Positions 1 through 11,596 of a stretch of 64,000 bases of DNA are shown here, one piece after another. Each line of letters begins with the position of its first letter. The first letter of the stretch is position 1. The DNA lies in contig JAQGEQ010000363.1 of NCBI GenBank assembly GCA_034620365.1, positions 1,984,001 through 2,048,000 of the forward strand, written 5' to 3'. The position numbers were made by a program, and so were the translations under genes. This stretch comes from Pegea sp. RAD2-039 (lineage: Eukaryota; Chordata; Thaliacea; Salpida; Salpidae). The notes under the pieces were generated by a model that worked only from the letters and a program-made list of their open reading frames with translations, had not been told where the DNA came from and did not search any database.

Positions 1-67
1 ATCCAAATTAAATATTTTGTAAGTATATGTTTAAATTCTTTATTTTTCCTGAAGCAAACACCAGACA

Positions 68-1960
68 ATGCCACCCATACTCGGCAAAGAAACTTTCCAC
101 GATTGTAAGCTTGGCGCGGGGTACCATATGTTTAACGACGAGGTAGGATTCGATTACTTGCATTCAAATCATACTGTCCTAGCAGCCACTTGATTTTTAT
201 TTATATCTTTACAACAACAAAAAGTATGAACATTAAAGAATTGATAATAATATTTTGGCATTTTAAACCGATTTTCTAAAAATCTATTTAAAAAACACCA
301 TTTTGTGTGTAACCGTTTTTAAAGGACAGTTTGACCAAAAATTTATAAACTTGGATTGTTTTTATTCATTTGAACTTATTGATAGTTTGTTTTTAAACTT
401 CTTGACTTTATAAGATTTTGTTGTTTTGGGTATTATAGTTTAAATCTATTAGAAAAGTTCACATGTTGTTCTAATTGCCTTTAATAATTAATGTTGAAAC
501 AAGTAGTTGTAAATAAATATAATTTTTTATTAATTTAAGAGACATTTGATATAGTATTTTCAGTTCAAATAATGCTAATAAGAATACATTATTAATAAGC
601 AAATTTAAATTAATAAATTATTTGTTTAACACTCTGCTTTTTATACTTATTTGATTTGTAAGTTATAAAACTTATTAATATAAATTAAGTTTGTTTTTGA
701 TAAATGAAATACCAAAGAAATATTTTTCATAGTTTTTGCTGTTTTATTCAAACACTACTTTTGTGATATTATTTTTAGAAATAATTAAATTGTAGATTTG
801 TTTAAGCTCAACAAATATTTGATTTTTTGTATTTACTTTATTTTAATCAAATAATTTTTTTTGGACTTTTTATAAATTAAAACAAATGATTGTTTTTATT
901 TTTAAACTTGGTCTAATTAATAATGAATATTTATTGTATCTCTTTATTGCAGATTTTCTTCTTTAGTCTAGTGATGTTATATAGAAAATTAGGAAATACA
1001 GGTCTTAGTGTCTCTTGTATTGGAATTGGAACTTGGGCGACATTTGGTAATCAAATAAATGATGAATTAGCTGAAGAATTATTAACAATTGCATATGAAA
1101 ATGGTGTAAACTATTTCGATACAGCTGAAGTATATGCTGCTGGTAAAGCAGAAATAGTTCTTGGGAAAATATTAAGGAAGAAAAAGTGGAGAAGATCAAG
1201 TTATGTTGTGTCCACTAAACTTTTTTGGGGTGGTAGAGCTGTCACTGAATCAGGACTTTCACGAAAACATATAATAGAAGGTTTGAATGGTTCCTTACAA
1301 AGATTACAATTAGATTATGTTGATGTAGTATTTGCTAATGAAAGTGATTCATCTACCCCTATGGAAGAGGTTGTTAGAGCTTTTACTTTTCTAATAAACC
1401 AGGGAAAAGCTATGTATTGGGGTACTTCCAGATGGAGTAATATGGAAATAATGGAGGCTTGCTCTATAGCAAAACATCTAAACTTGATTGCTCCTGTTGT
1501 TCATCAAGTTGAATATAATTTCTTTAGTAGAAATACAGTTGAAAATGAAATCGAAATCTTAAATAGAAAGATTGGTGCTAAAGCTTTGTGTATATCTCCT
1601 TTAGGGTGCGGGTTGTTTACCGGCAAGTATATCAGTGGAATTCCCTCATTTTGTCGAGCAAATTTAAAAGGTTTTTCTTGGTTAAAAGAGTCTTTAGCAT
1701 CTGATGAAGGTAGAAGACAACAAGCTAAACTGAAAGAGTTAGAAATAGTTTCTGATCGTTTAGGTTGTACAATACCTCAGCTTTCAATTGCATGGTGTTT
1801 AAGAGAGAGTCACTTGACTTCAGGTGTTTTGATTGGTGTATCTTCTGTAGAACATATTTATGAGAATTTAAAATCATTAAAATTTCTATCTTCAGTTTCT
1901 CATTCAGATGTTGTTGATGAAATTGATAAAGTTTTAGGGAATAAGACCAAATTAAATTAG
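68..1960 (+). CDS. KCNAB: Voltage-gated K+ channel beta subunit (aldo-keto reductase fold)
   Basis: Cytoplasmic Kv-channel beta subunit, an NADPH-binding AKR6 protein that assembles on Shaker-type alpha subunits. Proposed model: join(68..142, 953..1960), 360 aa, phase-0 junction. The main exon reads like vertebrate KCNAB2 from residue ~33 on ([63 protein letters not shown]). The AKR catalytic Asp and Tyr (DTAEVY), Lys (TKLFWGG) and the Asn of VFAN are present, so the enzyme core looks intact. The ATG at 923 lies in intron sequence; the exon starts at 953 after a TTTATTGCAG acceptor. The short first exon gives a 25-residue N-terminus that I do not recognise; ATG 974 is the fallback start. The conserved body is one exon, unlike the many-exon vertebrate genes. 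An AATAAA lies at 2284-2289, shortly before MRPS11. Family call is certain; exon 1 is moderate. Confidence 0.9.
143..952 (+). other. Intron 1 of the Kv-beta gene
   Basis: AT-rich stretch between donor GAG|GTAGGA and acceptor TATTGCAG|ATT. No other gene or repeat was recognised in it. Confidence 0.55.
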
Positions 1961-2283
1961 AATAACTAAAACGTGAACTCATTACTACTGTGAATATTTT
2001 GTTACATTGAATTACGAATACTCTTTATATGTTTAGACTATAGCTTAGCAAACAATTAACTTTTTTTAATTCTTTGTTGTTTTTAAGATAAAATGTTACT
2101 TTTTATACTCATTATAAATTTGATGAAATATTTTTTGTGTTTTTAATGAGCTTAACTAATTCAATTTACAAAATTGTTACTTCAAATTCATAGAAATACA
2201 GTTGGAAGTTTTTAATTTGTAATTTCTATAGTGCTGTTCATACAATTTATTCATTTTAACCTTAATCTATTCTGATATTTATA

Positions 2284-2352
2284 AATAAAGTACAAATAGA
2301 AAAAATTAGCTTTGTTGGCATTTATTTTATACTTTTTTTTCTATTTTTGTAG
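2284..2352 (+). promoter_or_regulatory. Poly(A) signal of Kv-beta followed by a splice acceptor for MRPS11
   Basis: AATAAA at 2284-2289 can end the Kv-beta mRNA. Only 62 nt later a pyrimidine run ends in TTTTTGTAG at 2352, and the MRPS11 ATG follows after 12 nt. This poly(A)-then-acceptor spacing is what intercistronic regions of trans-spliced operons look like in nematodes and tunicates. A 5'-UTR cis intron whose upstream exon I did not find is the alternative. Confidence 0.4.
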
Positions 2353-2364
2353 AAGTCTGTTAAA

Positions 2365-3063
2365 ATGGCTTTACAAAGTATAACAACCAAGCTAGCTTTT
2401 ATTACAAACATCAGAAGCATCCAATCAATATCTCAATTAACTGGATGTCAACTATCTTCTCGTCACATCACTGAAGACTCAACTGATAAAAAGTCCTCTA
2501 ATTTAAGACCTCTTTTCAAACCATTACTTGAAGAGCTTTCAAAAGATGAGGATTTCAATGCAGGGTTGTTCCATCCAAAATCAATGTTGTATAAGAAGCG
2601 AGCCAATCAAAACTTTGAACCAATTCCCATCGACCAATCAGAATCATTGGAAGGAGAAACAACTCTGAACTACCAATCAAGGAAAGGACAAACGTTTGGT
2701 GGAATGGAATTTATGAAATTGCCGGAAGTGAAGATCAAAGCAGCTTGGAATAATACTTTTGTCACAATCACTCATGACCAAAAGTTTTATGCTAGGATTA
2801 CCTCAGGAAAGATTGGATTTAAAAACGCGAAAAAGAAGACTGATTTTGCTGGAGAAGAAACAGGGCGAGAAGCAGCCGTCAAAGCCCTCGAAAGAGGGTG
2901 CTTCGACCACGTGAGAGTTTCTGTTAGAGGTATTGGTCCGGGCCGAAGGTCAGCGATTCGAGGTTTGAATCTTGGTGGAATGGTTGTTGTGTCAATTAGT
3001 GATGAAAGTCCAATTTTTGAAGGCAATCTACCTCAACGACCTCGTAAGATTCGACGATTGTAA
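2365..3063 (+). CDS. MRPS11: Mitochondrial small-subunit ribosomal protein uS11m
   Basis: Nuclear-encoded mitochondrial ribosomal protein of the bacterial S11 family, which sits on the platform of the small subunit and contacts 12S rRNA. The 232-aa single-exon reading frame has an N-terminus poor in acidic residues (residues 1-~35), as expected of a mitochondrial presequence. A lineage-specific linker follows, then the S11 domain from residue ~118 to the end: KAAWNNTFVTITH, TDFAGEETGREAAVKALE and VRGIGPGRRSAIRGL, ending in the basic tail RPRKIRRL. The ATG is in good context (AAAATGG), 12 nt after a strong acceptor at 2352. The next AATAAA is at 3120-3125, giving a 3' UTR under 80 nt. The gene is intronless and directly downstream of Kv-beta, convergent with RBM39. 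Confidence 0.93.
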   Translation: MALQSITTKLAFITNIRSIQSISQLTGCQLSSRHITEDSTDKKSSNLRPLFKPLLEELSKDEDFNAGLFHPKSMLYKKRANQNFEPIPIDQSESLEGETTLNYQSRKGQTFGGMEFMKLPEVKIKAAWNNTFVTITHDQKFYARITSGKIGFKNAKKKTDFAGEETGREAAVKALERGCFDHVRVSVRGIGPGRRSAIRGLNLGGMVVVSISDESPIFEGNLPQRPRKIRRL

Positions 3064-3765
3064 AATGTTGTCACGTGACTGTCTACTAGTCGTTCTAATT
3101 ATCTAAATTTTTATTCTTTAATAAAAGATCACGTTTGTGAAAGTCTTTTATCGATGTTTGCAAATGACAAGTCAGCGAATATTGAAGCAATGATACTTGA
3201 TTAAAGAAATGGAAATATTTAGAACTAACCTCATCAAGATCTTTGTCCTAACAAATCTAATGTAGGTGATAAATAATCAAAAATTACAATTATTTTAACG
3301 AGAAGTTAGCTGTGAGCTTGAAGTTCTACTAATTGTAAGAAGTATTTGATGATTATTAGCAAGTGATGACAGGGTTGCACCTCACTAAGCATCTAGACTC
3401 TAGTTACTTTGAATAAGAGATTAGAGCTTAATTAAGTTTATTGAAAGCTAGATAATATAAATGATTTTTGGCTACAAAAAAATACAAGTAATTTACCAAC
3501 TTAGCTTGATCAGGCAATTTGACAACAAATACAATAAGATGAAGAAATTTCTTTTATTCACTATATATCACAAACAAGATGAAGAACCTTTCATTCATAA
3601 AATCGCAAGCTTATTCCCACAACGTCATTACTTTTATATTAAAAACAATCAAAACTAATATAAACAAGTTGTACACTGCTAGAAAAACAGTAGTAAGTTT
3701 TTCGGAATTCTTTAATTACATACAAACATCTTGTAGTATGAAATAATAGATTGAAAGACCTTTAT
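3064..3765. other. Intergenic space between convergent MRPS11 and RBM39
   Basis: About 700 bp. It contains the MRPS11 poly(A) signal (AATAAA 3120-3125), a TCACGTGA palindrome at 3071-3078 and the RBM39 poly(A) signal at its right edge. A 65-codon open stretch at 3461-3658 resembles no protein I know and is probably chance. Confidence 0.6.
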
Positions 3766-3766
3766 T
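3761..3766 (-). terminator. RBM39 poly(A) signal overlapping the stop codon
   Basis: On the minus strand the stop codon and signal share bases (TAAATAAAGG), so AATAAA starts within the TAA. If used, the 3' UTR is only some 20-30 nt. Confidence 0.5.
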
Positions 3767-5292
3767 TAGCGATTTACTGGTTTCAACGGCGTGTTAGCGT
3801 AAGCAGCATCAGGGAAAAGTGAATGATAGTTGACTATAGGAACATAAGCTGCTGTAATCATGTTACCAGCAAAATACCTTCCATGTAAAGATGAAACTGA
3901 CTTAGCTGCTCCATCAGCGTCTCCACATTTCACATACACGTTACCATCTGACTGCTTATCAACAAATACATGATGGACTTCTCCATGACGTTGGCATTCT
4001 TCGATGACGTCATCACGTATTTCCTGGTCCCATTCATATCCGGTTTCCTTTTGAGGGTCAAACATGTTAGATAGTTGGAAGCAAGTGGTAGCGATTGGTG
4101 GACCACCAGATTCCACAGGAGTTGGCATAGCAGATGGCAATCCAAGTCCCATACTCTGTCCAAGCCACAATGCTTGTTGAGCAGCTGATGGGACTTCAAG
4201 ACCAGTCCCTTCAGCCAGTTTGGCCATTAGTTGAAGACGTCCAGTTGTACCGAGGTCAATACCGGCCCGTTCAACCGCGTCATTGTCCAAGAAAGATGGT
4301 CCGCAAGCCAGAGCAGCAGCAGCATTAAACTCTGCTGATTGGCTAACTGTATTCAGTTTGATTGGACGACCAGCAATCTCGAAACCATTTAATTGGTCGA
4401 GTGCTTGCTTCGCATATTGAGCTTCTGCAAATGTGATGAAGGCATAACCACGTGAGAACCCAGTGTCTTGATCTTTAACGATTTGAATCGAATCAACTCT
4501 TCCAAATGGAGAGAAGATACCTTTCAACATATCATCAGTGATATTTTCATGCAAATTTCCTACATACAGCTTAGTGTGGCCCTGCGTGGCTTTCTGTAAA
4601 GTCAATTGGGCCGCAGCCACTTTGTTTTTCTCAGATTGGGTAGGTTGGACCACAATTGGGACCCCTAAAAGTCGCTGACCATTCAAGCCCAATGCCAGAG
4701 GGACAGACTGTAGCTCTTTAAACTCGACGTACGCGATTCCCTTCGAGCGCTTCGAATGTTTATCTTGAATCAGTTTCACTTCGCGCACTTTACCAACAGC
4801 TGAAAAGAACTCTTCGAGATCACGTGATCGGATACGCTGTGCCAGCTGCATGCAGAAGACGGTTCGCGCGTCGCGATCCGGTGGACTGGGCGATCTGGGT
4901 TTAGGGGCAACAACTTCCGGTTTGGGACTTCGCGGACGACGTACGTCATCACCTCTACTGCTTCTCGAATGGCGACTTCGACTTCTTCTTCTAGGAGATC
5001 GACTCGAGCTTCGATGACGTCGTCGTCGATGATGTCGATCGCGGTGTCTTCGATCGCGGCTGCCACTTCTGGAGCGCGATCGATGCCGACGCTTCTTACC
5101 TTCGCTTCGGCTCCGACTACTTTTATGAGATTTTTCATCTTTGGAACGTGAAGCTCGCTTACTGCTGCTACTACGATGCTTATCACCACTACTTGTATTT
5201 GAGGTTTCATTTGCTTCATCAGCTACTTTCGCTTCGCCACCTTTGTTGAAAGGCGCTTCAAGCATTGCTTCAACATCTAAATCATCTGCCAT
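3766..5292 (-). CDS. RBM39: RNA-binding protein 39 (CAPER alpha), RS-domain splicing factor
   Basis: Nuclear U2AF65-like splicing factor and transcription coactivator. The single-exon frame encodes 508 aa, near the usual ~530. In order: short acidic N-terminus; Arg/Ser- and Arg/His-rich RS domain (~38-140); RRM1 (~143-215, with TVFCMQL and KGIAYVEF); RRM2 (~240-315, TKLYVGNLHENIT and GYAFITF); a linker with ALWLGQSMGLG; and a C-terminal U2AF-homology RRM (~405-495) that binds tryptophan ligands of SF3B1/U2AF65. The start is the first ATG, giving MADDLDVEAMLEAPF, the family N-terminus. Intronless, although this gene has many introns in most animals, and far richer in GC than its surroundings. 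No clear splice acceptor precedes the ATG, unlike most genes here. Identity is secure. Confidence 0.95.
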   Translation of the reverse strand: MADDLDVEAMLEAPFNKGGEAKVADEANETSNTSSGDKHRSSSSKRASRSKDEKSHKSSRSRSEGKKRRHRSRSRSGSRDRRHRDRHHRRRRHRSSSRSPRRRSRSRHSRSSRGDDVRRPRSPKPEVVAPKPRSPSPPDRDARTVFCMQLAQRIRSRDLEEFFSAVGKVREVKLIQDKHSKRSKGIAYVEFKELQSVPLALGLNGQRLLGVPIVVQPTQSEKNKVAAAQLTLQKATQGHTKLYVGNLHENITDDMLKGIFSPFGRVDSIQIVKDQDTGFSRGYAFITFAEAQYAKQALDQLNGFEIAGRPIKLNTVSQSAEFNAAAALACGPSFLDNDAVERAGIDLGTTGRLQLMAKLAEGTGLEVPSAAQQALWLGQSMGLGLPSAMPTPVESGGPPIATTCFQLSNMFDPQKETGYEWDQEIRDDVIEECQRHGEVHHVFVDKQSDGNVYVKCGDADGAAKSVSSLHGRYFAGNMITAAYVPIVNYHSLFPDAAYANTPLKPVNR

Positions 5293-8200
5293 TTTTTTGA
5301 GAAACTTTTTATACCACTCAAAATGTTACACAATGTCAATTACACAACTTCTTAATTTTCCTTGCTTGTAAAACAGCAAAAATTTAGTTAGGTTAGACAA
5401 TAGGAGGGTTTTAAGATGCAACCGAGTTCTCTTGTCTTGAAAATGTTGACCAACACAAAATACAATTCAAGCTCTTCTTTGAAAGTAGAATTTGTTAGAT
5501 TAAAATCGATGCAATCAAGTTTGTAAGGAGCAGGTATGAGATCTAGAATTCCTAAGTGACAAGATAGTGACAATTAATATTCTGAGCAAAATTGTATTTA
5601 TTGCAAGGTATATAAGTTATGTTTCCTTATTCTGAAAATTCAAATTGCTTTATATGCAAATACTATAACTGATTTAGCTTTGGGTTTGTTATTATAATAA
5701 TTTCAAATTATAAGCTTTACTGTTTGAAAATTACTTTATTCTATTACAAAATAACACCACTCGTAATCAGGCCAATAGCTTCATATGGTAGTTAAGTAGC
5801 TATAATACTTTAATTAATAATTTATAAATTAAAATAATCGAAGTTAGAATGAACAAACAAAACAATTTTTCATAATTAAAGCTATAAAACTCAAAATAGA
5901 CAAAAGTTAACCAAAGTAAAACCAATAAGAGCGCACAACTAAAAACAATATAAATAAACCATAATATCCTTTGCATTTATTATAATAAATAATTTACTTT
6001 TTTGTACTAGAATAACTAATCTAAGCTCAAAGCTCCAGTTAAATTACAACTTACTAATAGGACATATTTTGTATACAAATATGAAAATGTTACATAGTTA
6101 TATGGCACTTGTGATCTTTTCATTAATTCTCTATAATCCTATTATTTTGGGTTCACTTTAAAAGCTGCATTTTTATCTATCTGCAGCCATGATTTGAATA
6201 AATAAATATAAATTAGGAAATACGATAATATTACCAAAAACCTCAATTCCTTTCAGAAAAGAAAAAAAGAATTTCAAAGAACAAAGATTTAAAAAGCATA
6301 AGAAAAATTGTTGGCTTCACAGATAAACTTACTTACTGAGAGTGGTTAATCCGTTTTTAGAATGGTTGGTTTTTAGAATGAAGGTTTCATAATAGCTCAT
6401 TCAAGATAATTAATCTACATCATAATGAAAAGATTTCTGTTTATTGATATTGTTTGATTGGACAAGTTTTAATAGTTTATCTTTAAAAATTTATATATGG
6501 AGTCAACTATGAACAATCATTTTAAGGTATTTAAAATTTCCTTAATAAATTAAGAATTACCTTAAAGTATTTTAAAGATTTGTACAAACATAAGATGAAA
6601 TAACTCCAAGAAATATTAAGAATGTATTTATAAGGCTTTATAATCTAAGCCATTTCAGAAACATCTGTTTTTGTAACCAAGGAATCTGTTTAGGTGGTAC
6701 AGAAATAAAAGTGATTATTTGGTATAGGTAGAAGTAGTCATTAACAAAAAATGATCATTTTATTGAGACCTTTAAAGTTACTAAAAGATTAGTGATACCA
6801 GTCCAAACGTTTATAGTTGAAACTTAACTTATGTCTTAATGACAAGGACTAACACTTACAACATTTTGAGTTATCAAACAAATCCGGTTGTAGATACAGG
6901 GAGAAACTGAAAAAGATAAAAGTCCATTTAGACAATTTTTATGAAAGATTTTCAAAAGTCAGTCAAACATGGAAGTTAAGTATATAATAGGTGAAAGATA
7001 TACTGGAAAATAGTTTCAAATAAAAGAATAGTTTCAATTCATCAGAATATTTCTACATAATACTTTTAAAGAAAATTATTTTAAAGTATACTTCAACAAT
7101 CAATAAGAAAATCCTCAGCAAGTTCTTCCCCTCTAAATCCATTATATTACAGACCTGAAACAACACTAAACTAATAAGCCCTAAACAAAAATCTGTAAAA
7201 CATAATTAAATTTAAAATAATTATCAAATAAATAAAACTTATAAACATAATTTGAGAACAAAAAATTAGAAGCTTTTTTTCATAATTTGATTTGTTTTTA
7301 TTTAATATATATAATTTAAGAGGTTTTCAAACAGTGATAATATAAATACTAAAAAAATTTAAATTCTAAAACAGAAAATTTATACAGAATAAGAATTATA
7401 AAATAATAAACTAAAAAGTTAAAAAATAATATAAACCAAATTCGAAAATGGATTTATACTTTAATTGTATTATTAATAAATGTATAACTTTTAGATTTAA
7501 AAAAATAATAATAATGAAACTTGTGGAAAAAAAACCAAGCTAGTTTACTTTCATATCAAATAAAAATATTTATAAGTTAGCCAAAAAATTCTAACAAACA
7601 GTTGAATGAAATATTGGAAAAAAATTATTTCTGTTTTCCCTATACTTCATTAATATTGTATTTAAACTACCATAAAAAACTAATTAAAATAATATAAAGT
7701 TGAAAAATACGATTGAAAAGAAAATGGTAAAAATGATAGATTGTCAAAAATTTTATTTTTAAAAGGGAATAAAAAACAAGTAATTGATCTTTGGGAATAA
7801 AAACAAAGAAGAAAAGGCAAAGGCGGTTAGCCTGGACATATAACAAACCCAAAGCACCATAAAAATTTCCGGTGACAATTACAGATACGAGAGTTTCCAA
7901 ACTGTTTTTTTAAATAATGGTTATTGTGATAATGGCATCGTTACTGTTTCTATATTCAATAAAATTAGTGCAGAAAGTTAACCATTGTGATAAGAAATTA
8001 TTGAAAAAAAGATCATACAGAATATTCACTCGGTATATAGCCTGAAAGTCACAAAATTACTGAGTTACAAAAAATTCAAAAACGTTTTTCTTTCATAAAA
8101 TGTATTATTATTAAGAAATGTATAGAAAAATCTTACAAACAGTTAGTATTTTTAAAAACTAAAGTTTTTATGTAAATATTGGTGGTAAAAATATATATAT

Positions 8201-11200
8201 AAAACCTTCAAAGTACATTTGAAATCATAATTCAATACTTGACTTTATTTTGTTATATGTAAGATCACTGCAAGGCCTCTTTTTAAAAAGCTTTTTTATT
8301 AGTGTAAGAAAGATAATTTGATTTTTTTTTTATGCTTTTATAACAATTTTATTAATTATATTTTTGATAAATTAATATCATTTTTATGAATTTTATATTT
8401 TATCCTGCTTTTCTAAATACTAAGTAATTCTTTAAATCGTTTGGTGCGTATTTCTTTATAAAAATCAAAATTATAATAAATTTACTTTCATTAGCTAGAT
8501 AAGTAATTGTCGTTGAGTCAATAAGATTATTTTTGTGAAAGAAAACTTTCAAAAAGTTCCAATTGTTAATACATTTAAAGTTTTTCAAGATATCATTTAA
8601 ACTTGTCTCAAAAAAAGCTAGGACAAAACCACTAAACAAATTACAGATAACTTGTATTATGAAATCAGCAATATTTTTTTGTGATGTTAAAAATTTCTTA
8701 CCTTAAATCTCGCAGTATTGCGGAAATTGATTAAAATACTCAAGTACAGCATAGGAACCTTAAAATTGTACATCTTACTTTCATGTAAAATATTCCAATT
8801 ACAAACTTTATAATATTAGATATCAAATCAACATCAACTTTTTCAGAATTTTATTCTCAAGTAATGAAATATTTTAGGTTTTTTTAAGCTTTCGACCCTA
8901 TTTTTATTTAGATAACTTTGTAAAAAAACATTAAAACTTAACAAAAATTGTTATAATGTATCTGATTTGTAAATTGAGATTTGCAACAAAGTAAAATTTG
9001 AAGTTTCTAATATAACTTACAGCTACTACACTTATCAACTCGGTTTACTGTCGATAAAGAAACTTTGAATCAACAAAATTATGTAGCTATTATATAACAA
9101 GCAAATTTATTTCAACGACCAAATACAGAACGCTGTTACTTCTTTGTAATTTATACTTTTTGCAGTTTTTTGTGAACACAAATACTAAAAACCTTCGATT
9201 TAAAAAAAAAATTCGGAAAATAATTTCTTCCAAAAAGTAATAAAATAATATCCATTTTTGTACAAAACTAACCTAGAGATTGAAGCTTACTTAAGATTCA
9301 AGCAAACTTTTATTTACATTTGTAAAGTATAGTTTTGGTTAAGCCAATCACATAGTAATAAGAGATCAGCTCTGAACGAACAAAGAGTAAAAAGAAATGA
9401 TGCAGACAAGTTAACATAAAAAAGTAATCAGCTTCAGATTGATTTAGGTAAGAAGTCTGCGGCAAATCGAAAAGTAAAAATCTTAATTTCAAAGTAAGTT
9501 TTGAAGCCAATAAAAAGTCAATTAACATTAGTTTTTAAATTATTGTTTTTAGTTTCGTGACTATTTGACACATTTTAGTGATCGGTAGAAAAATAAGATT
9601 CTATTTGTAAAAGGTCATAGGACAGATATGGTAAATGGCCTTAGGGTCATTAAAATCATGATTTGTCTGATATATCTCGCACGTTTTCCACTATTTGCTA
9701 AGTTTTGAATCTTTCTATAATTGAATATTTTAAACAGATAGTTTCAAAAGAGTCAAAAGTAATTTTTTAAGTCATTTAGAATTTGACAAATTGACTAAAC
9801 AGACTAAAATTGGACTATCGTGTTTTGTCTGTTAACAACTACCAACAATCATAAAGTTTGTTTATAAATTGCAACGTATTAGAAATATTCTAAAAAATTA
9901 AATACAAAATTTCATTTACCATTTTGTATTGTAAATATATAAATCTAATGTATGTAAAAACTATTACAAAGCAAAAATAAGTGAAATATGATTCTTTAAG
10001 AAAACATTTTGCAAATTTTGAACAATTTGTGATTTCAACCAAGTTTTAAAAACTCACTTTACCAGTTAACAAGCTAATGTCTATCGGAAAAAAGGCAAAA
10101 GCTTATTGATGACTGCAAAAGGTTAAATCGGTTCACTTCAGCTCGATGAATTTTGTCTTATTCACTATAAGTTTTATCCAAGTTTTCAGAAAAGTGCTTC
10201 TTAGCTCATTTAATTTCATTTTTTTAAAACAGAATATAAAGAATTTACTTTATTTAAAAAATAAGTAGTTTTTTGTGAGAAATTTTAAATACTTTTTTTA
10301 TCACAACATTTATTGAAACTTTCAAAACATTGTTGAATGATAAATGAAGTTATCTGTTTATGAAATTATTATAGAAAAAGTTATGATAAATTCTGAAACT
10401 ACAAATTAACTATTAATAAACATCTAAAAAGCCGAAATGATTTTTATCTTCATTCAATCTCTTATAAAGTGTTTCATTCAATTTGTTATCTGAATATGTA
10501 TTACACAATTTTTAAAATACCCTGAACAGAAATAAAATAAGAATTAGCTCAAAAAAACTCGTGTTTAGTTTATGGTTCTGTATTTCCTAAAAAAACTGAG
10601 ATTTTTTGTTTGGTAGAATAATAATTATTGCCTTTTTAAAGACTAGATTCATATTTAGATTGAGTATTTACAATTATGGCTTGAAAAGTATCTTCTTCAC
10701 AGTTCACTGCACAAAAAAAATAATTATATAAAATATATTTATAGTACTCTTTTTTTGTTATATATTACAAAAAATTAAAAATGTTTTATTAAACTAACTT
10801 AATTTTTTTAACTACAGTAAGTAAAATTTAATAAAATTTCTTAATGAAATATTATCAAACTTTTAGAATAATTTTATAATAAAATTTGGTTTGATAAATT
10901 AAAGATTTAAATTTGAATGTTTTTATTATCAGTTGTGTATGTATAAAATAGTAGAAATTCAAATTATAAACTAACATATTTTTTTGTCATTTTTCAATTG
11001 GATAAAATCTCTTTTAATTTGATAGAAAAGAAAAAAAGAAGTTTGACTCTTTCACATCAAACAATTATTTTCATCTTCATTAAATTAATTCGCGCAAACG
11101 ATACTTACACATAAGAATGTCTTCTAGGATTTATTTTGAAAGATACAGAAAGTTTTAAAGTAAAAAAGATAGAAATTCTTGAAGATAGATTTGATGATTT

Positions 11201-11596
11201 CGTTTTATAAGCTGTCAGAATATTCAGTTTTAGGTTTTATAGTATTTATCAATTTTAAAGCATAATAAGCAAAACTGTTTACTTTAGCTTGCTTCAATTC
11301 TGTTCAATTTTCAGAAAGCATTTTGAATTAAATGTAAATAAATATAAATCAATTTAAATGTTTTGTGATAAAATTATAAAATTTCTTTATCTTTTTGCGC
11401 TTATTATTTGAGGAAGCTATTTATAAAACAGACAATTTTATCGGTTCATACTTGTTGTTTTAAAAAAAATTTCAAATACTTTTCTTTATTCAAATCAAAT
11501 TTTTAAATTTAAAATTAATTCTCAGAAATCATTTATAAAAAGATTAAGTTGAAAAACATTTTCCATTTTAGCTTTAATTTCAGAAGTAAAGAAAAA
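5293..11596. other. Gene-poor AT-rich stretch (~6.3 kb)
   Basis: Between the divergent starts of RBM39 and the P450. Only short chance reading frames (for example 7667-7900, 8400-8639 and 9310-9528 on minus), all AT-driven with no recognisable domain. No RNA gene, LINE or inverted repeat was recognised. The RBM39 promoter should lie in the first few hundred bases. Confidence 0.6.

Noticed and set aside
923-973. ATG at 923 as Kv-beta start
   Set aside because: The codons run through a pyrimidine-rich splice acceptor (AG at 951-952); family alignment starts at or just before 974.
4776-5219. 147-codon minus frame inside RBM39
   Set aside because: Alternate-frame shadow of the Arg/Ser-coding region; no domain.
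5306-5314. TATAAAAAG upstream of RBM39 as core promoter
   Set aside because: It is only ~15-20 nt before the ATG, which would put transcription start inside the coding region; AT-rich chance is likelier.
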